64,000 nucleotides of DNA from Bog-756 sp963830165 (GCA_963830165.1 CAWHKZ010000011.1:186001-250000), one strand, 5' to 3'; shown: positions 37,120 to 45,626, counted from the first letter of the stretch. A program made the numbers and translations. Notes: a model not told the origin generated them from the letters alone.

Positions 37120-37793
37120 TGGCTCGCCAGGAACGTCATGATGAACAGGGTGAGGATCTGCATCAGGCCGGTGATGCCCGCCGTGTAGATGAAGACCTTC
37201 ATGAGGCGCTGGATCCTGGCCCCGTTGGGATGGGGCTTCTTGAGCTCGAAGAGCACCGCGAGGTTGGCCGGCTCGAGCAGGCCGAGGGCGATGATCGCCA
37301 TGATGCCGACGATCACGTACGAGGTCACCACCCAGGCATGGTGGGGGTAGGCGGCCTCGAGGTTGCCCAGATGGCGGGCCAGCTGGAACCCTGCGCCCAG
37401 GGTCATAGCCACCAGCGTGGGCATGATCAGCAGCATCTTCGGCATGAACTTGGTCGTGAACTCGATCCGGGCCGGGATGGTGAGGCTCCCCATGATGGGT
37501 CCGAGCACGAGGCCGAGGAAGAGGTCGAGGCTCGTCCACAGACCGCCGCCGGCCACGTGGAAGAACTCCAGGGCCCACAGGTTGTTCGAGGCGATGGCCA
37601 CGATGAGGCCGATCAGCAGCACGGCCACGATCGGCAGTCCCCTGACGGGCACGATGTTGAAGTTGGGGACGGGGGGCGGGCCCTGGCCTCCTGCGCCGGG
37701 CGGGGGCGTGGCCCGCGGCTCGGGCCCCGGCCGTCCGGGGTCGGTTCCCGGCGGCCCGGAGCCGAGCCCCTGATCGATCACGGTGTCGGTCAT
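37116..37793 (-). CDS. Integral membrane protein, unknown
   Basis: A 225-residue protein. A Pro/Gly-rich N-terminus (1-45) precedes about five hydrophobic helices: LPIVAVLLIGLIVAIAS, LDLFLGLVLGPIMG, MPKMLLIMPTLVAMTLGAG, WVVTSYVIVGIMAIIALGLL and IYTAGITGLMQILTLFIMTF. The loop FTTKFMPKM and the amphipathic ELKKPHPNGARIQRLMKV are probably conserved. It vaguely recalls DUF2269-like membrane proteins, but I am not sure. ATG 37793 starts MTDTVIDQGLGSG; longer upstream readings are not supported. Translationally coupled to the next membrane gene. Confidence 0.65.
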   Translation of the reverse strand: MTDTVIDQGLGSGPPGTDPGRPGPEPRATPPPGAGGQGPPPVPNFNIVPVRGLPIVAVLLIGLIVAIASNNLWALEFFHVAGGGLWTSLDLFLGLVLGPIMGSLTIPARIEFTTKFMPKMLLIMPTLVAMTLGAGFQLARHLGNLEAAYPHHAWVVTSYVIVGIMAIIALGLLEPANLAVLFELKKPHPNGARIQRLMKVFIYTAGITGLMQILTLFIMTFLASH

Positions 37794-37937
37794 GCGCGAC
37801 TCCCTCCGGATGCCGGAAGAGAGACGGGTCCCGTGCGCCGCTCCGCCGGACTGCGACTGGTGCCGGCGCCCGAACGGCCGCCGTGGTGCCATCGTACGCC
37901 GATTGTCAGCTCTCTGTTGAGGATGTGGTCGTCCACC

Positions 37938-38030
37938 GTGGCCCTTACCAACCGTGGCCCGGTGGCGCCGTCACCCGTGACACTGTGGCCCTCGCCAACC
38001 GTGGCCCTCACCAACCGTGGCCCTCACCAG
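37938..38030. repeat. 16-bp tandem repeat, partly degenerate
   Basis: The word GTGGCCCTCACCAACC and close variants stand at 37938, 37954 (degenerate), 37985, 38001 and 38017. The array fills the 3' flank of the nitroreductase gene, whose last codons and stop (38024-38026) lie inside the final unit. The rest of 37794-38023 shows no gene. Confidence 0.8.
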
Positions 38031-38623
38031 TGGCCCCGGTGGACGCTGTCGTCCAGCGTCCGGCGGGGGCGTGCGGCCGAGGTCGACGGCGGGTCGGGAT
38101 GGTCGGGCTCGCCGAGCAGCACGGCACCGAGCCACGATCGTCCCGGAGGGATGCCGAGCGCGTCCCCGAGCGCGTCCTCGCCCCGGAAGTTGCCGAGGAA
38201 CGCCGCGCCCAGGCCGCGGTCGGTCGCGCCGAGCAGCAGGTTCATGACGGCGAAGGCGGCGTCGACGTGCCAGTAGGGGACCACCCACTCGACGTCGGTC
38301 CCGTCGGGCCGGACCTTGTCCGGTTCGGCGTAGCGGTGCGCGTAGGCGGCGGGGTCCGAGTAGGCGAGCACCACCACCGGGGCCCGGGACATCCCGGCGA
38401 ACCGGCGCGACCGGGCGCGCCACCCGGCGTCGGTCGTGGCCTCCCAGTAGCGGCCGGTCTCCTCACGGCCCTCGAGCACCACCAGGTCACGTCCCTGGGT
38501 GTTCCCCGCCGACGGTGCCCGGAGGGCCCCGGCCAGGAGCCCGTCCAGCACGAGCCGCGGGAGGGGTGTGTCGCGGAAGGCACGGGTCATACGGCGGCGC
38601 CGGACGGCCTCTGCGAACTCCAT
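38024..38623 (-). CDS. Nitroreductase-family FMN oxidoreductase
   Basis: A 199-residue protein. The N-terminal block EFAEAVRRRRMTRAFRDTPL with the Arg-rich FMN phosphate site, RAPSAGNTQGRDLVVLEG, VDAAFAVMNLLLGATDRGLG and the end GIPPGRSWLGAVLLGEPD are the family landmarks. These flavoproteins reduce nitro, quinone or enone compounds with NAD(P)H, but several members have other jobs. ATG 38623 is used; two upstream GTG codons at 38626 and 38632 would add 1-3 residues. Its last residues are encoded by a repeat array, so the extreme C-terminus may vary between strains. Confidence 0.88.
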   Translation of the reverse strand: MEFAEAVRRRRMTRAFRDTPLPRLVLDGLLAGALRAPSAGNTQGRDLVVLEGREETGRYWEATTDAGWRARSRRFAGMSRAPVVVLAYSDPAAYAHRYAEPDKVRPDGTDVEWVVPYWHVDAAFAVMNLLLGATDRGLGAAFLGNFRGEDALGDALGIPPGRSWLGAVLLGEPDHPDPPSTSAARPRRTLDDSVHRGHW

Positions 38624-38672
38624 CACCGGCACGCTACCGCCGGGCCGGTTGTCGCCCGCGGTGAGCGGTCGC

Positions 38673-38678
38673 TACGGT
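38673..38678 (+). promoter_or_regulatory. -10 box TACGGT of the phosphoesterase gene, leaderless type
   Basis: TANNNT hexamer ending 7 nt before the ATG at 38686; no Shine-Dalgarno sequence. Confidence 0.4.
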
Positions 38679-38685
38679 GCGGGAC

Positions 38686-40101
38686 ATGAGCCCAACTCCC
38701 CCCTTCTCCCGACGGACCCTGTTCGGAGGCGCACTGGTCGGAGCGGCCGCGATGGGCCTCGGTGCCTGCGGCTCGTCGTCGAAGGCGTCCTCGGCGGCGA
38801 CCACGTCCTCGGTGCCGCCGCCGGTGCGCGACACCGTGCTCCAGCCCGGCGAGCGGCCCAACCCGAGCGCTGCGGCGGGGACGGATCAGCTGCCCCAGAT
38901 CGAGAACATCGTCATCGTGATGATGGAGAACCATTCCTACGACAACGTGCTCGGCATGCAGCGGGGCCGGGGAGACGGCTTCACCCTCGATTCGGCCGGC
39001 AAGCCGACCCAGTCGAACCCGTGGCCGGAGGGCTCGGTGTTCCCGCCACCGGCGGCCGACGCCACCCTGCACGCCTTCCCCATGCCGACGCCGTGCCAGG
39101 AGGACGAGGAGCCCTACAACACGTGGAAGTCCTACTGGGAGTCCTACGCGGACGGGGCGAACAGCGGATTCGTCCAGAGCCAGAGCGGGCCGGTGTCCAT
39201 GGGCTACATCCCCCCCGACGTCCTGCCGTTCGTGAACTCGCTGGCCGCCACGTTCCCGGTGTGCGACCGCTGGTTCTGCTCGGTCGGCGCCCAGACCTAC
39301 CCGAACCGACGCTTCCTGATGGCCGGCACGTCCCTCGGCCTGACCGTCGACGCCCTGAACGACGACGTCCCACCCAACGGGACGATCTTCCAGGCCCTCG
39401 ACGCCCACGGGATCTCGTGGAAGAACTACTGGTCGTCGCTGCCGTCGTCGCTGATCTGGTCCTACCAGAACGCGCTCCCCGGCTTTTCGTCCCACCTGGT
39501 CGACGACAGCCAGTTCTTCCTCGACGCGGCTTCCGGGTCGCTTCCCTCGGTGAGCCTGGTGGACCCGAATTTCAACACCACGTCCGAGGAGGATCCCCAG
39601 GACGTCCAGTACGGGGACCAGTTCCTGTCCAAGGTGGTCAACGCCGTGATGAGCTCACCGCAGTGGGCCCACACCCTGCTGGTGTGGACCTACGACGAGT
39701 GGGGCGGCTACTACGACCACGTGTCGCCGCCCTCGGCGCCGATCCCCGACGACGTTCCCCCCACGATCCTGCCGGGCGACCCGCCGGGGTCGTTCGACCG
39801 CTACGGCTTCCGGGTGCCCTCGGGCATCGTCTCCCCCTACGCCCGCAAGGACTACGTCTCCCACGTGGTCCACGACCACACGTCGGTCCTGAAGCTCATC
39901 GAGACCAAGTGGAACCTGCCGGCGCTCACCCACCGCGACGGCGGTGCCGACAACCTGCTCGACAGCGTCGACCTGTACACCGAACCGGCCTTCCTCAACC
40001 CGCCGAGGCTGGCCCGACCGGCCGACCCGTCGGTCCTGGCCGGGTGCCTCTCGAGCGGGCCCGGCACCATCCCGCCGTCCGACGCCGTCACGACGGGCTG
40101 A
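38686..40101 (+). CDS. Exported phosphoesterase, phospholipase C / acid phosphatase-like
   Basis: A 471-residue protein. The N-terminus PFSRRTLFGGALVGAAAMGLG carries a twin-arginine motif and ends at a likely lipobox (LGAC, cysteine near residue 26), so it is probably a Tat-exported lipoprotein. The phosphoesterase (PF04185-type) domain shows IENIVIVMMENHSYDNVLGM with the metal-binding Glu-Asn, CDRWFCSVGAQTYPNRRF, WTYDEWGGYYDHV and RVPSGIVSPYARK...HDHTSVLKLIE. Relatives hydrolyse phospholipids or other phosphate esters outside the cell. ATG 38686 was chosen over GTG 38677, which overlaps the TACGGT box. Monocistronic. Confidence 0.9.
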   Translation: MSPTPPFSRRTLFGGALVGAAAMGLGACGSSSKASSAATTSSVPPPVRDTVLQPGERPNPSAAAGTDQLPQIENIVIVMMENHSYDNVLGMQRGRGDGFTLDSAGKPTQSNPWPEGSVFPPPAADATLHAFPMPTPCQEDEEPYNTWKSYWESYADGANSGFVQSQSGPVSMGYIPPDVLPFVNSLAATFPVCDRWFCSVGAQTYPNRRFLMAGTSLGLTVDALNDDVPPNGTIFQALDAHGISWKNYWSSLPSSLIWSYQNALPGFSSHLVDDSQFFLDAASGSLPSVSLVDPNFNTTSEEDPQDVQYGDQFLSKVVNAVMSSPQWAHTLLVWTYDEWGGYYDHVSPPSAPIPDDVPPTILPGDPPGSFDRYGFRVPSGIVSPYARKDYVSHVVHDHTSVLKLIETKWNLPALTHRDGGADNLLDSVDLYTEPAFLNPPRLARPADPSVLAGCLSSGPGTIPPSDAVTTG

Positions 40102-40118
40102 CCCCGGCGGGGGCCGTG

Positions 40119-40277
40119 CCGGTGGCTCCGACCGGGGTGGTCCGGTGGGCCCGACCGGGGCTTCCGGTGGCTCCGACCGGGCCTGGCCGGTGGCTCCGAC
40201 AGGGGTGGTCCGGTGGGCCCGATCGGGCCGGGCCGGTGGGCCTGATCTGGCAGGGCCGGTGGGCCCGTCGCACCGGG
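40119..40277. repeat. 23-bp tandem repeat, seven units
   Basis: Seven contiguous units of 22-23 bp each start CCGGTGG, continuing with CTCCGACCGGGG or GCCCGACCGGGG variants. The array fills the spacer after the phosphoesterase gene. Between it and the next gene (40278-40383) I see a short AT-richer stretch around GTTTACCTAGC (40303-40313), a plausible promoter for the rhodanese-ThiF gene. Confidence 0.85.
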
Positions 40278-40383
40278 AGGGAATGTCGACCTTCCTGGTA
40301 GCGTTTACCTAGCAGTTGGGGGGTGGCTTCCACGTCGGTGAGCCGACGACCACTCCACCGATCCGTGAGGAAGCGAGACAGAC

Positions 40384-41562
40384 GTGCCCACCTTCAGAGA
40401 GATGCTCGCCGCCGCCAAGGCCAACATCCGGGAGATCAGCACCGAGGAGGCCGAGGCCGAGCTGGCCCGGCCCGATGCGGTCCTGCTCGACGTGCGCGAG
40501 CCCGACGAGTACGAGCAGGGCGCCCTGGCCGGCGCCGTGCACCTGCCCCGGGGCAATCTCGAGAGCTCGATCGAGGGACGGCTCCCCGACAAGTCGGCCC
40601 ACGTCCTGGTGATGTGCGCCGGCGGGGTGAGGTCGGCCTTCGCCGCCGACACCATGCAGCAGCTCGGCTACACCGACGTGTCCTCGATCGCCGGCGGATT
40701 CAACCGGTGGAAGGACGAGGGCCGCGCCTGGTCCGCTCCCCGGGCCCTCAGTCCCGAGCAGCGCAACCGCTACCAGCGCCACCTGCTCCTGCCCGAGGTG
40801 GGGGAGAACGGCCAGCTCAAGCTCCTGGACTCGAAGGTGCTCCTGCTCGGCGCAGGCGGCCTCGGCTCACCCGCCGCCCTCTACCTGGCCGCGGCCGGGG
40901 TCGGCACCCTCGGAATCATCGACATGGACGTGGTGGACGCCTCCAACCTCCAACGTCAGATCCTCCACAACACCGACCGGATCGGCGAGCGGAAGGTCGA
41001 CTCGGCCAAGAAGACGCTGACCCTCATCAACCCCGACGTCAACGTCGTCACCTACGACGTGCGCCTGGGAGCCGACAACATCCTCGACATCATCGACGGG
41101 TACGACGTGATCGTGGACGGAACGGACAACTTCCCGACCCGCTACCTGGTCAACGACGCGTCGCTGTTGAAGCGCATCCCCGTGGTCCACGGCTCGATCT
41201 TCCGGTTCGAGGGCCAGGTCACGGTGTTCAACCCCTACGTGGGTCCCTGCTACCGGTGCCTCCTGCCCGAACCGCCCCCGGCCGAGCTCGCCCCGAGCTG
41301 CTCGGAGGCCGGCGTGCTCGGGGTGCTGCCCGGCATCGTTGGCTCCCTCCAGGCGGTCGAGACCATCAAGCTCCTCCTCGGCATCGGCGACTCGCTCCAG
41401 GGCCGGCTCCTCGCCTACGACGCCCTCGAGCAGAGCTTCCGGACCTTCAAGGTCCGCCGCGACCCGGCGTGCCCGGCGTGCGGCCCCGACGCCGGTGAGA
41501 TCGTGATCGCCGAGTACGACGACCTGTGCATGCCCCACGCCATCGAGGCGCCGGTCGGCTGA
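40384..41562 (+). CDS. Rhodanese-ThiF/MoeB fusion, sulfur-carrier adenylyltransferase
   Basis: A 392-residue protein with a rhodanese domain first (about 15-115; active-site loop MCAGGVRS) and a ThiF/MoeB E1-like domain second (about 125-390; RYQRHLLLPEVGENGQ, the ATP site LLLGAGGLGSPAALYL, DGTDNFPTRYLVND and zinc cysteine pairs CYRC and CPAC). Such proteins adenylate and thiocarboxylate sulfur-carrier proteins for molybdopterin, thiamine or cysteine synthesis. MoeZ/MOCS3 proteins usually have the rhodanese domain at the C-terminus; here the order is reversed. GTG 40384 starts PTFREMLAAAKANIREIS. Its stop abuts the convergent HAD gene with no gap. The carrier partner is not in the window. Confidence 0.92.
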   Translation: MPTFREMLAAAKANIREISTEEAEAELARPDAVLLDVREPDEYEQGALAGAVHLPRGNLESSIEGRLPDKSAHVLVMCAGGVRSAFAADTMQQLGYTDVSSIAGGFNRWKDEGRAWSAPRALSPEQRNRYQRHLLLPEVGENGQLKLLDSKVLLLGAGGLGSPAALYLAAAGVGTLGIIDMDVVDASNLQRQILHNTDRIGERKVDSAKKTLTLINPDVNVVTYDVRLGADNILDIIDGYDVIVDGTDNFPTRYLVNDASLLKRIPVVHGSIFRFEGQVTVFNPYVGPCYRCLLPEPPPAELAPSCSEAGVLGVLPGIVGSLQAVETIKLLLGIGDSLQGRLLAYDALEQSFRTFKVRRDPACPACGPDAGEIVIAEYDDLCMPHAIEAPVG

Positions 41563-42210
41563 TCAGCCGGCGGCGTCGCCGAGGATGACGCCGACCGCCG
41601 AGGGCACGTCGGCGACCTCCGCGTCCGGTGCGGGAGGGCCCAGGTCCCACGTCCGCCCCCGGTGGATCCAGACGGTGCGCAGGCCGACCGCCTGGCCGCC
41701 CCGGATGTCGGCGGCCCCGGAGTCCCCGACCATCCACCCCTCGAGCTCGGAGGCGCAGCGGCGCGCCGCCTCGACGAAGATGCCCGGGTCGGGCTTCCAC
41801 GAGTCGACGAGGGCCGACACGCAGAGCGCATCGATCTCGTCGTGGAGCCCGGTCACGTCGAACTTGCGCTCCTGGAAGGCGGGCCCGTTCGTGACGACGC
41901 CGACCTTCCACCCGGCCGATCGCAGGTGCCGCAGGGCGGAGCGGCAGGCGTCGTCGAGCGTGTAGGCCGCCGGGTAGTCCGTGCCGTAGGCCTCGACGAG
42001 ACCGTCGACGGTGTCGGCGATGCCGAACCGCTCCCTCAGGTCCGCGAACAGCTCCGTCCGGGCGCGGTGACCGTCTCCGTCCGCCTCCACGAGGTAGGCG
42101 TGGGCCCCGTCGGGGAGCCCGTGGGTGGCGCAGAAGCGCTCCGCCCACCGGGCGTAGGCACCCTCGCGGTCGAGCAGGGTGTTGTCGAGGTCGAAGAGCG
42201 CCAGCGGCAT
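41563..42210 (-). CDS. HAD-superfamily hydrolase
   Basis: A 215-residue haloacid dehalogenase-fold phosphatase. The four motifs are in place: FDLDNTLLDRE (nucleophile Asp, residues 6-16), VVTNGPAFQ (Ser/Thr position), the lysine in VDSWKPDPGIF and VGDSGAADIRGG. The helical cap between motifs I and II puts it in the YjjG/PGP-like group that dephosphorylates small phosphomonoesters. Substrate unknown. ATG 42210 begins MPLALFDLDNTLLD. It is tail-to-tail with the rhodanese-ThiF gene. Confidence 0.9.
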   Translation of the reverse strand: MPLALFDLDNTLLDREGAYARWAERFCATHGLPDGAHAYLVEADGDGHRARTELFADLRERFGIADTVDGLVEAYGTDYPAAYTLDDACRSALRHLRSAGWKVGVVTNGPAFQERKFDVTGLHDEIDALCVSALVDSWKPDPGIFVEAARRCASELEGWMVGDSGAADIRGGQAVGLRTVWIHRGRTWDLGPPAPDAEVADVPSAVGVILGDAAG

Positions 42211-42262
42211 GTCGGAGTTCTAGTCCTGTGCCGCTCCCGGCGCCCGAACCGCCGGCGGCCCC

Positions 42263-42306
42263 GACGTTCCGTGGACGTTCCGTGGACGTTCCGTGGACGT
42301 TCCGAA
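42263..42306. repeat. 11-bp iteron-like tandem repeat, four units
   Basis: GACGTTCCGTG is repeated head-to-tail at 42263, 42274, 42285 and, with a changed end, 42296. The array lies in the divergent spacer between the HAD and MFS genes, 18 bp upstream of a TATGGT hexamer at 42324-42329. Placement and regularity suggest a multi-site operator. Confidence 0.8.
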
Positions 42307-42366
42307 CGGAGCCAGCCTCCGGTTATGGTGGGGACTCCACCCGACCGCCGACCTCCGAGGACAGAG

Positions 42367-43875
42367 ATGACGTCTGCCGACGCACCGGCCGCCACCGACA
42401 ACCGACTCAGCCCCGAGGTACGGCGCACGGCGGTCGTGGTCGTGCTGGGCACGATCATGGCCATCCTGGACACGACCATCGTGGCCGTCGCCCTGCCCAC
42501 CCTGGCCAAGGACTTCCACGTCTCGGTGAGCACCATCCAGTGGGTGACGACCGGGTACCTGCTGTCGCTGGCCGTGGTGATCCCGCTCAGCGGCTGGGCG
42601 ATGCACCGGTTCGGTGGCAAGCCGGTCTACATGATGTCGCTGACCCTGTTCGTGCTGGGCTCGGCCCTGTGCGGCCTCTCCTGGTCGGCCACCGCTCTCA
42701 TCGCCTTCCGGATCCTGCAGGGGTTCGGCGGCGGCATGATCCTGCCCGTGGGCCAGGCGATCATGGCCCGCACCGCCGGACCCGAGAAGATGAACCGGGT
42801 GATGGCCGTGATCGGCATCCCGACGTTGCTCGGTCCCATCCTCGGTCCGGTGATCGGTGGCGCCATCGTCTCCAACGTGTCGTGGCGCTGGATCTTCTAC
42901 GTGAACGTGCCCATCGGCATCGTGGCCCTGCTGGCGTCGGTGCGTTTCCTGGAGACCACCCCGCGCGACCGGGGGCACCGCTTCGACCTGATCGGGTTCC
43001 TGTGTCTGGCCCCGGGCCTGGCCCTCCTCGTCTACGGGCTGTCGTTGGTGGGCACCAACGGCGGGTTCTCGTCACCGGGCGTCGAGTACAGCCTGCTCAT
43101 CGGCGTGGTGCTCTGCGCCGCCTTCGTCTGGCGATCGCTCCGCGCCCCGGAGCCGCTGCTCGACCTGCAGCTGTTCCGTCGCCGCTCGTTCACCGTCGCC
43201 GCGATCTGCATCTTCCTGATCGGGGCCACGCTCTACGGGACGATGTTCCTGCTGCCGCTCTACTACCAGGTCTGCCGCGGCGAGTCCCCGTGGCTGGCCG
43301 GGCTGCTCATGGCACCCCAGGGCATCGGCGCCGCGCTGGCCATGCGTCCGGCGGCCAACCTGGCCGACCGCTTCGGCCCCCGGCGGACGGTCCCGTGGGG
43401 CATGGCCCTCCTCGCCATCGGGACCCTCGCCTACACCCAGGTGTCGGGGTCGACGAGCTACGCCTTCCTGGCGGTGGCCCTCCTCGTGCGGGGCGTCGGG
43501 CTGGGCTTCGGCATGATGCCGGTGGTCGCCGCCTCGTACCGGGGACTGACCCACGCCGAGGTCCCGCGGGCCAGCACGGCCACGAACATCCTCCGGCAGG
43601 TCGGCGGGTCCATCGGGGTGGCCGTGTTCGCCGTGGTGCTGCAGGACCAGATCACCCAGAAGTTCCCGGGCCACAACACTTCGCTCGGCTCCATGGTGTC
43701 CCAGACCCTGCCCCCGACCGTCGTCAACCGCCTGGCCGAGGCGTTCGCCACGTCGTTCTGGTGGTCCTTCGGCGTGTGCGCCCTGGCGGTGCTGCCGGCG
43801 TTCTTCCTGCCCGGTCGCGCCGAGGCGGTGCCGAGCGCCGGCCCGGTGGTGGTCGCGACGGCCGGCGCGGACTGA
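42367..43875 (+). CDS. MFS drug exporter, DHA2 (14-helix) family
   Basis: A 502-residue transporter with about 14 membrane helices. The DHA2 opening VVVLGTIMAILDTTIVAVAL contains the D1-type motif LDxTIV; motif A-like GWAMHRFGGKPVYM follows, and the antiporter motif C appears as GPILGPVIGGAIVSNVSWRW. These proton-coupled exporters remove drugs or metabolites. ATG 42367 has GAGG 9 nt upstream. Four 11-bp repeats stand upstream of its apparent promoter; no regulator gene is adjacent, since the divergent neighbour is a phosphatase. Substrate unknown. Confidence 0.92.
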   Translation: MTSADAPAATDNRLSPEVRRTAVVVVLGTIMAILDTTIVAVALPTLAKDFHVSVSTIQWVTTGYLLSLAVVIPLSGWAMHRFGGKPVYMMSLTLFVLGSALCGLSWSATALIAFRILQGFGGGMILPVGQAIMARTAGPEKMNRVMAVIGIPTLLGPILGPVIGGAIVSNVSWRWIFYVNVPIGIVALLASVRFLETTPRDRGHRFDLIGFLCLAPGLALLVYGLSLVGTNGGFSSPGVEYSLLIGVVLCAAFVWRSLRAPEPLLDLQLFRRRSFTVAAICIFLIGATLYGTMFLLPLYYQVCRGESPWLAGLLMAPQGIGAALAMRPAANLADRFGPRRTVPWGMALLAIGTLAYTQVSGSTSYAFLAVALLVRGVGLGFGMMPVVAASYRGLTHAEVPRASTATNILRQVGGSIGVAVFAVVLQDQITQKFPGHNTSLGSMVSQTLPPTVVNRLAEAFATSFWWSFGVCALAVLPAFFLPGRAEAVPSAGPVVVATAGAD

Positions 43876-43971
43876 GCCCGGAGACGTTCCCGGGGACCGG
43901 GCCCACGCCGGCACGGGCCGGTGCCGACAGGGCGGACGGCCCCGACGTCGGGTGACCCCGTGGCGACGCCG

Positions 43972-43977
43972 TAGTCT
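43972..43977 (+). promoter_or_regulatory. -10 box TAGTCT of the acyl-CoA mutase gene, leaderless type
   Basis: TANNNT hexamer ending 6 nt before the ATG at 43984; no Shine-Dalgarno sequence. Confidence 0.45.
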
Positions 43978-43983
43978 TTGCCC

Positions 43984-45591
43984 ATGGCATCTGAGAACGC
44001 GTCAGGAACACCGAGGAGCGAGCGCGTCACGGACTCGGGGATCACCGTCAACCGGGTCTACGGGCCCGACGATCTGAGCGGATGGGACCCCGCGACCCGG
44101 CTCGGCGACCCCGGCTCGTTCCCCTACACCCGGGGGATCCGCCCCGACATGTACCGGGGCCGCCTGTGGACCATGCGACAGTACGCCGGGTTCGGCACGG
44201 CCGAGGCCACCAACCAGCGGTTCAAGTTCCTGCTCGACGCCGGCCAGACCGGGCTGTCCTGCGCCTTCGACCTGCCCACCCAGATGGGCTACGACTCGGA
44301 CCACTCCCGGTCGGAGGGCGAGGTGGGCAAGGTGGGGGTGGCCATCGACACCCTGGAGGACATGCGGCAGCTGCTGGCCGACCTGCCCCTCGACAAGGTC
44401 ACGACGTCGATGACCATCAACGCCACCGCCGCCATCCTCCTGCTCTTCTACCAGCTGGTGGCCGAGGAGAACGGTGTCGACCCCAAGCTGCTGGGCGGCA
44501 CCATCCAGAATGACATCCTGAAGGAGTACGTGGCCCGGGGCACGTACATCTACCCGCCCCGCCCGTCGATGCGACTGGTCACCGACACGTTCTCCTACTG
44601 CGCCGAGCACCTGCCGGCGTGGAACACCATCTCCATCTCCGGCTACCACATCCGTGAAGCCGGCTCGACGGCCGTCCAGGAGATCGCCTTCACCCTGGCC
44701 AACGGGATCGCCTACGTCGAGGCCGCCCTGGCCGCGGGCCTCGCGGTCGACGAGTTCGCCCCCCGGCTGAGCTTCTTCTGGAACGCCCACAACAACCTCT
44801 TCGAGGAGGTGGCCAAGTACCGGGCCGCCCGGCGGATGTGGGCCAGGATCATGAAGGAGCGCTTCGGCGCCCAGGACGAGAAGTCGCTGCTGCTGCGGTT
44901 CCACACCCAGACGGGTGGGTCCACACTGACCGCTCAGCAGCCCGAGAACAACATCGTGCGGGTGACCGTCCAGGCCATGGCCGCGGCCCTCGGGGGCACC
45001 CAGAGCCTGCACACCAACGGGTTCGACGAGGCGCTGGGCCTGCCCACCGAGCACGCGGCCAAGATCGCCCTGCGCACCCAGCAGATCGTGGGGTACGAGT
45101 CCGGGGTGGCCGACACCGTCGACCCGCTCGCCGGCTCCTGGTTCGTGGAGTCGCTGACCGACGAGGTCGAGGCCGCCGCCTGGGACTACCTCGAGCGGAT
45201 CGACAGCATGGGCGGGGCCGTCGACGCCATCGAGGCCCAGTACATGCAGCAGGAGATCGAGCAGGCCGCCTACGCCTACGCCAAGGCGATCGACAGTGGC
45301 GACAAGGTCGTCGTCGGGGTGAACAAGTTCGTGGACGAGCGCGGCGCACCGACCGACGTGTTCCCCATCGACGCCGAGCTCCAACGCTCGCAGGTCGCCA
45401 GGGTGGGTCGGGTGCGAGCCGAGCGGGACCAGGCCGGGGTGGACGCCGCTCTGGCCGACGTCGAGGCCGCCGCCCGCGGCACCCAGAACCTGCTGGTGCC
45501 GATGAAGGTGGCGCTGTCGCGCATGGCGACCCTCGGCGAGGTGTCCGACGTCCTCCGGGGCGTGTTCGGGGAGTTCCACCCGACCGCCTGA
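43984..45591 (+). CDS. Acyl-CoA mutase large subunit (methylmalonyl-CoA mutase family)
   Basis: A 535-residue intact protein equal to the substrate-binding barrel of methylmalonyl-CoA mutase, without the cobalamin-binding domain. Conserved blocks: YTRGIRPDMYRGRLWTMRQY, FDLPTQMGYDSDHSRSEGEV, GGTIQNDILKEYVARGTYI, SISGYHIREAG, EFAPRLSFFW and GGTQSLHTNGFDEALGLPTE. The MYRGRLWTMRQYAGF segment differs from the classical mutase (MYTFRPWTIRQ), so another branched acyl-CoA such as isobutyryl- or ethylmalonyl-CoA is possible. The enzyme needs a separate small B12-binding subunit, not seen here, and adenosylcobalamin, which the enzyme encoded at 32602-33174 can make. Confidence 0.92.
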   Translation: MASENASGTPRSERVTDSGITVNRVYGPDDLSGWDPATRLGDPGSFPYTRGIRPDMYRGRLWTMRQYAGFGTAEATNQRFKFLLDAGQTGLSCAFDLPTQMGYDSDHSRSEGEVGKVGVAIDTLEDMRQLLADLPLDKVTTSMTINATAAILLLFYQLVAEENGVDPKLLGGTIQNDILKEYVARGTYIYPPRPSMRLVTDTFSYCAEHLPAWNTISISGYHIREAGSTAVQEIAFTLANGIAYVEAALAAGLAVDEFAPRLSFFWNAHNNLFEEVAKYRAARRMWARIMKERFGAQDEKSLLLRFHTQTGGSTLTAQQPENNIVRVTVQAMAAALGGTQSLHTNGFDEALGLPTEHAAKIALRTQQIVGYESGVADTVDPLAGSWFVESLTDEVEAAAWDYLERIDSMGGAVDAIEAQYMQQEIEQAAYAYAKAIDSGDKVVVGVNKFVDERGAPTDVFPIDAELQRSQVARVGRVRAERDQAGVDAALADVEAAARGTQNLLVPMKVALSRMATLGEVSDVLRGVFGEFHPTA

Positions 45592-45626
45592 CAGGCGCGG
45601 CCGCCGAGCGGCCGGAACGTCGAGCG

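Noticed and set aside
37938..38030. CRISPR array
   Set aside because: The units are contiguous 16-mers without spacers and no cas genes are present. The same applies to the other arrays in the window.
40119..40277. Collagen-like coding repeat (Gly-Pro-Val-Gly-Pro-Thr) following the phosphoesterase
   Set aside because: Only one of several open frames gives that reading, with no ribosome-binding site or conserved start; periodic GC-rich DNA explains it.
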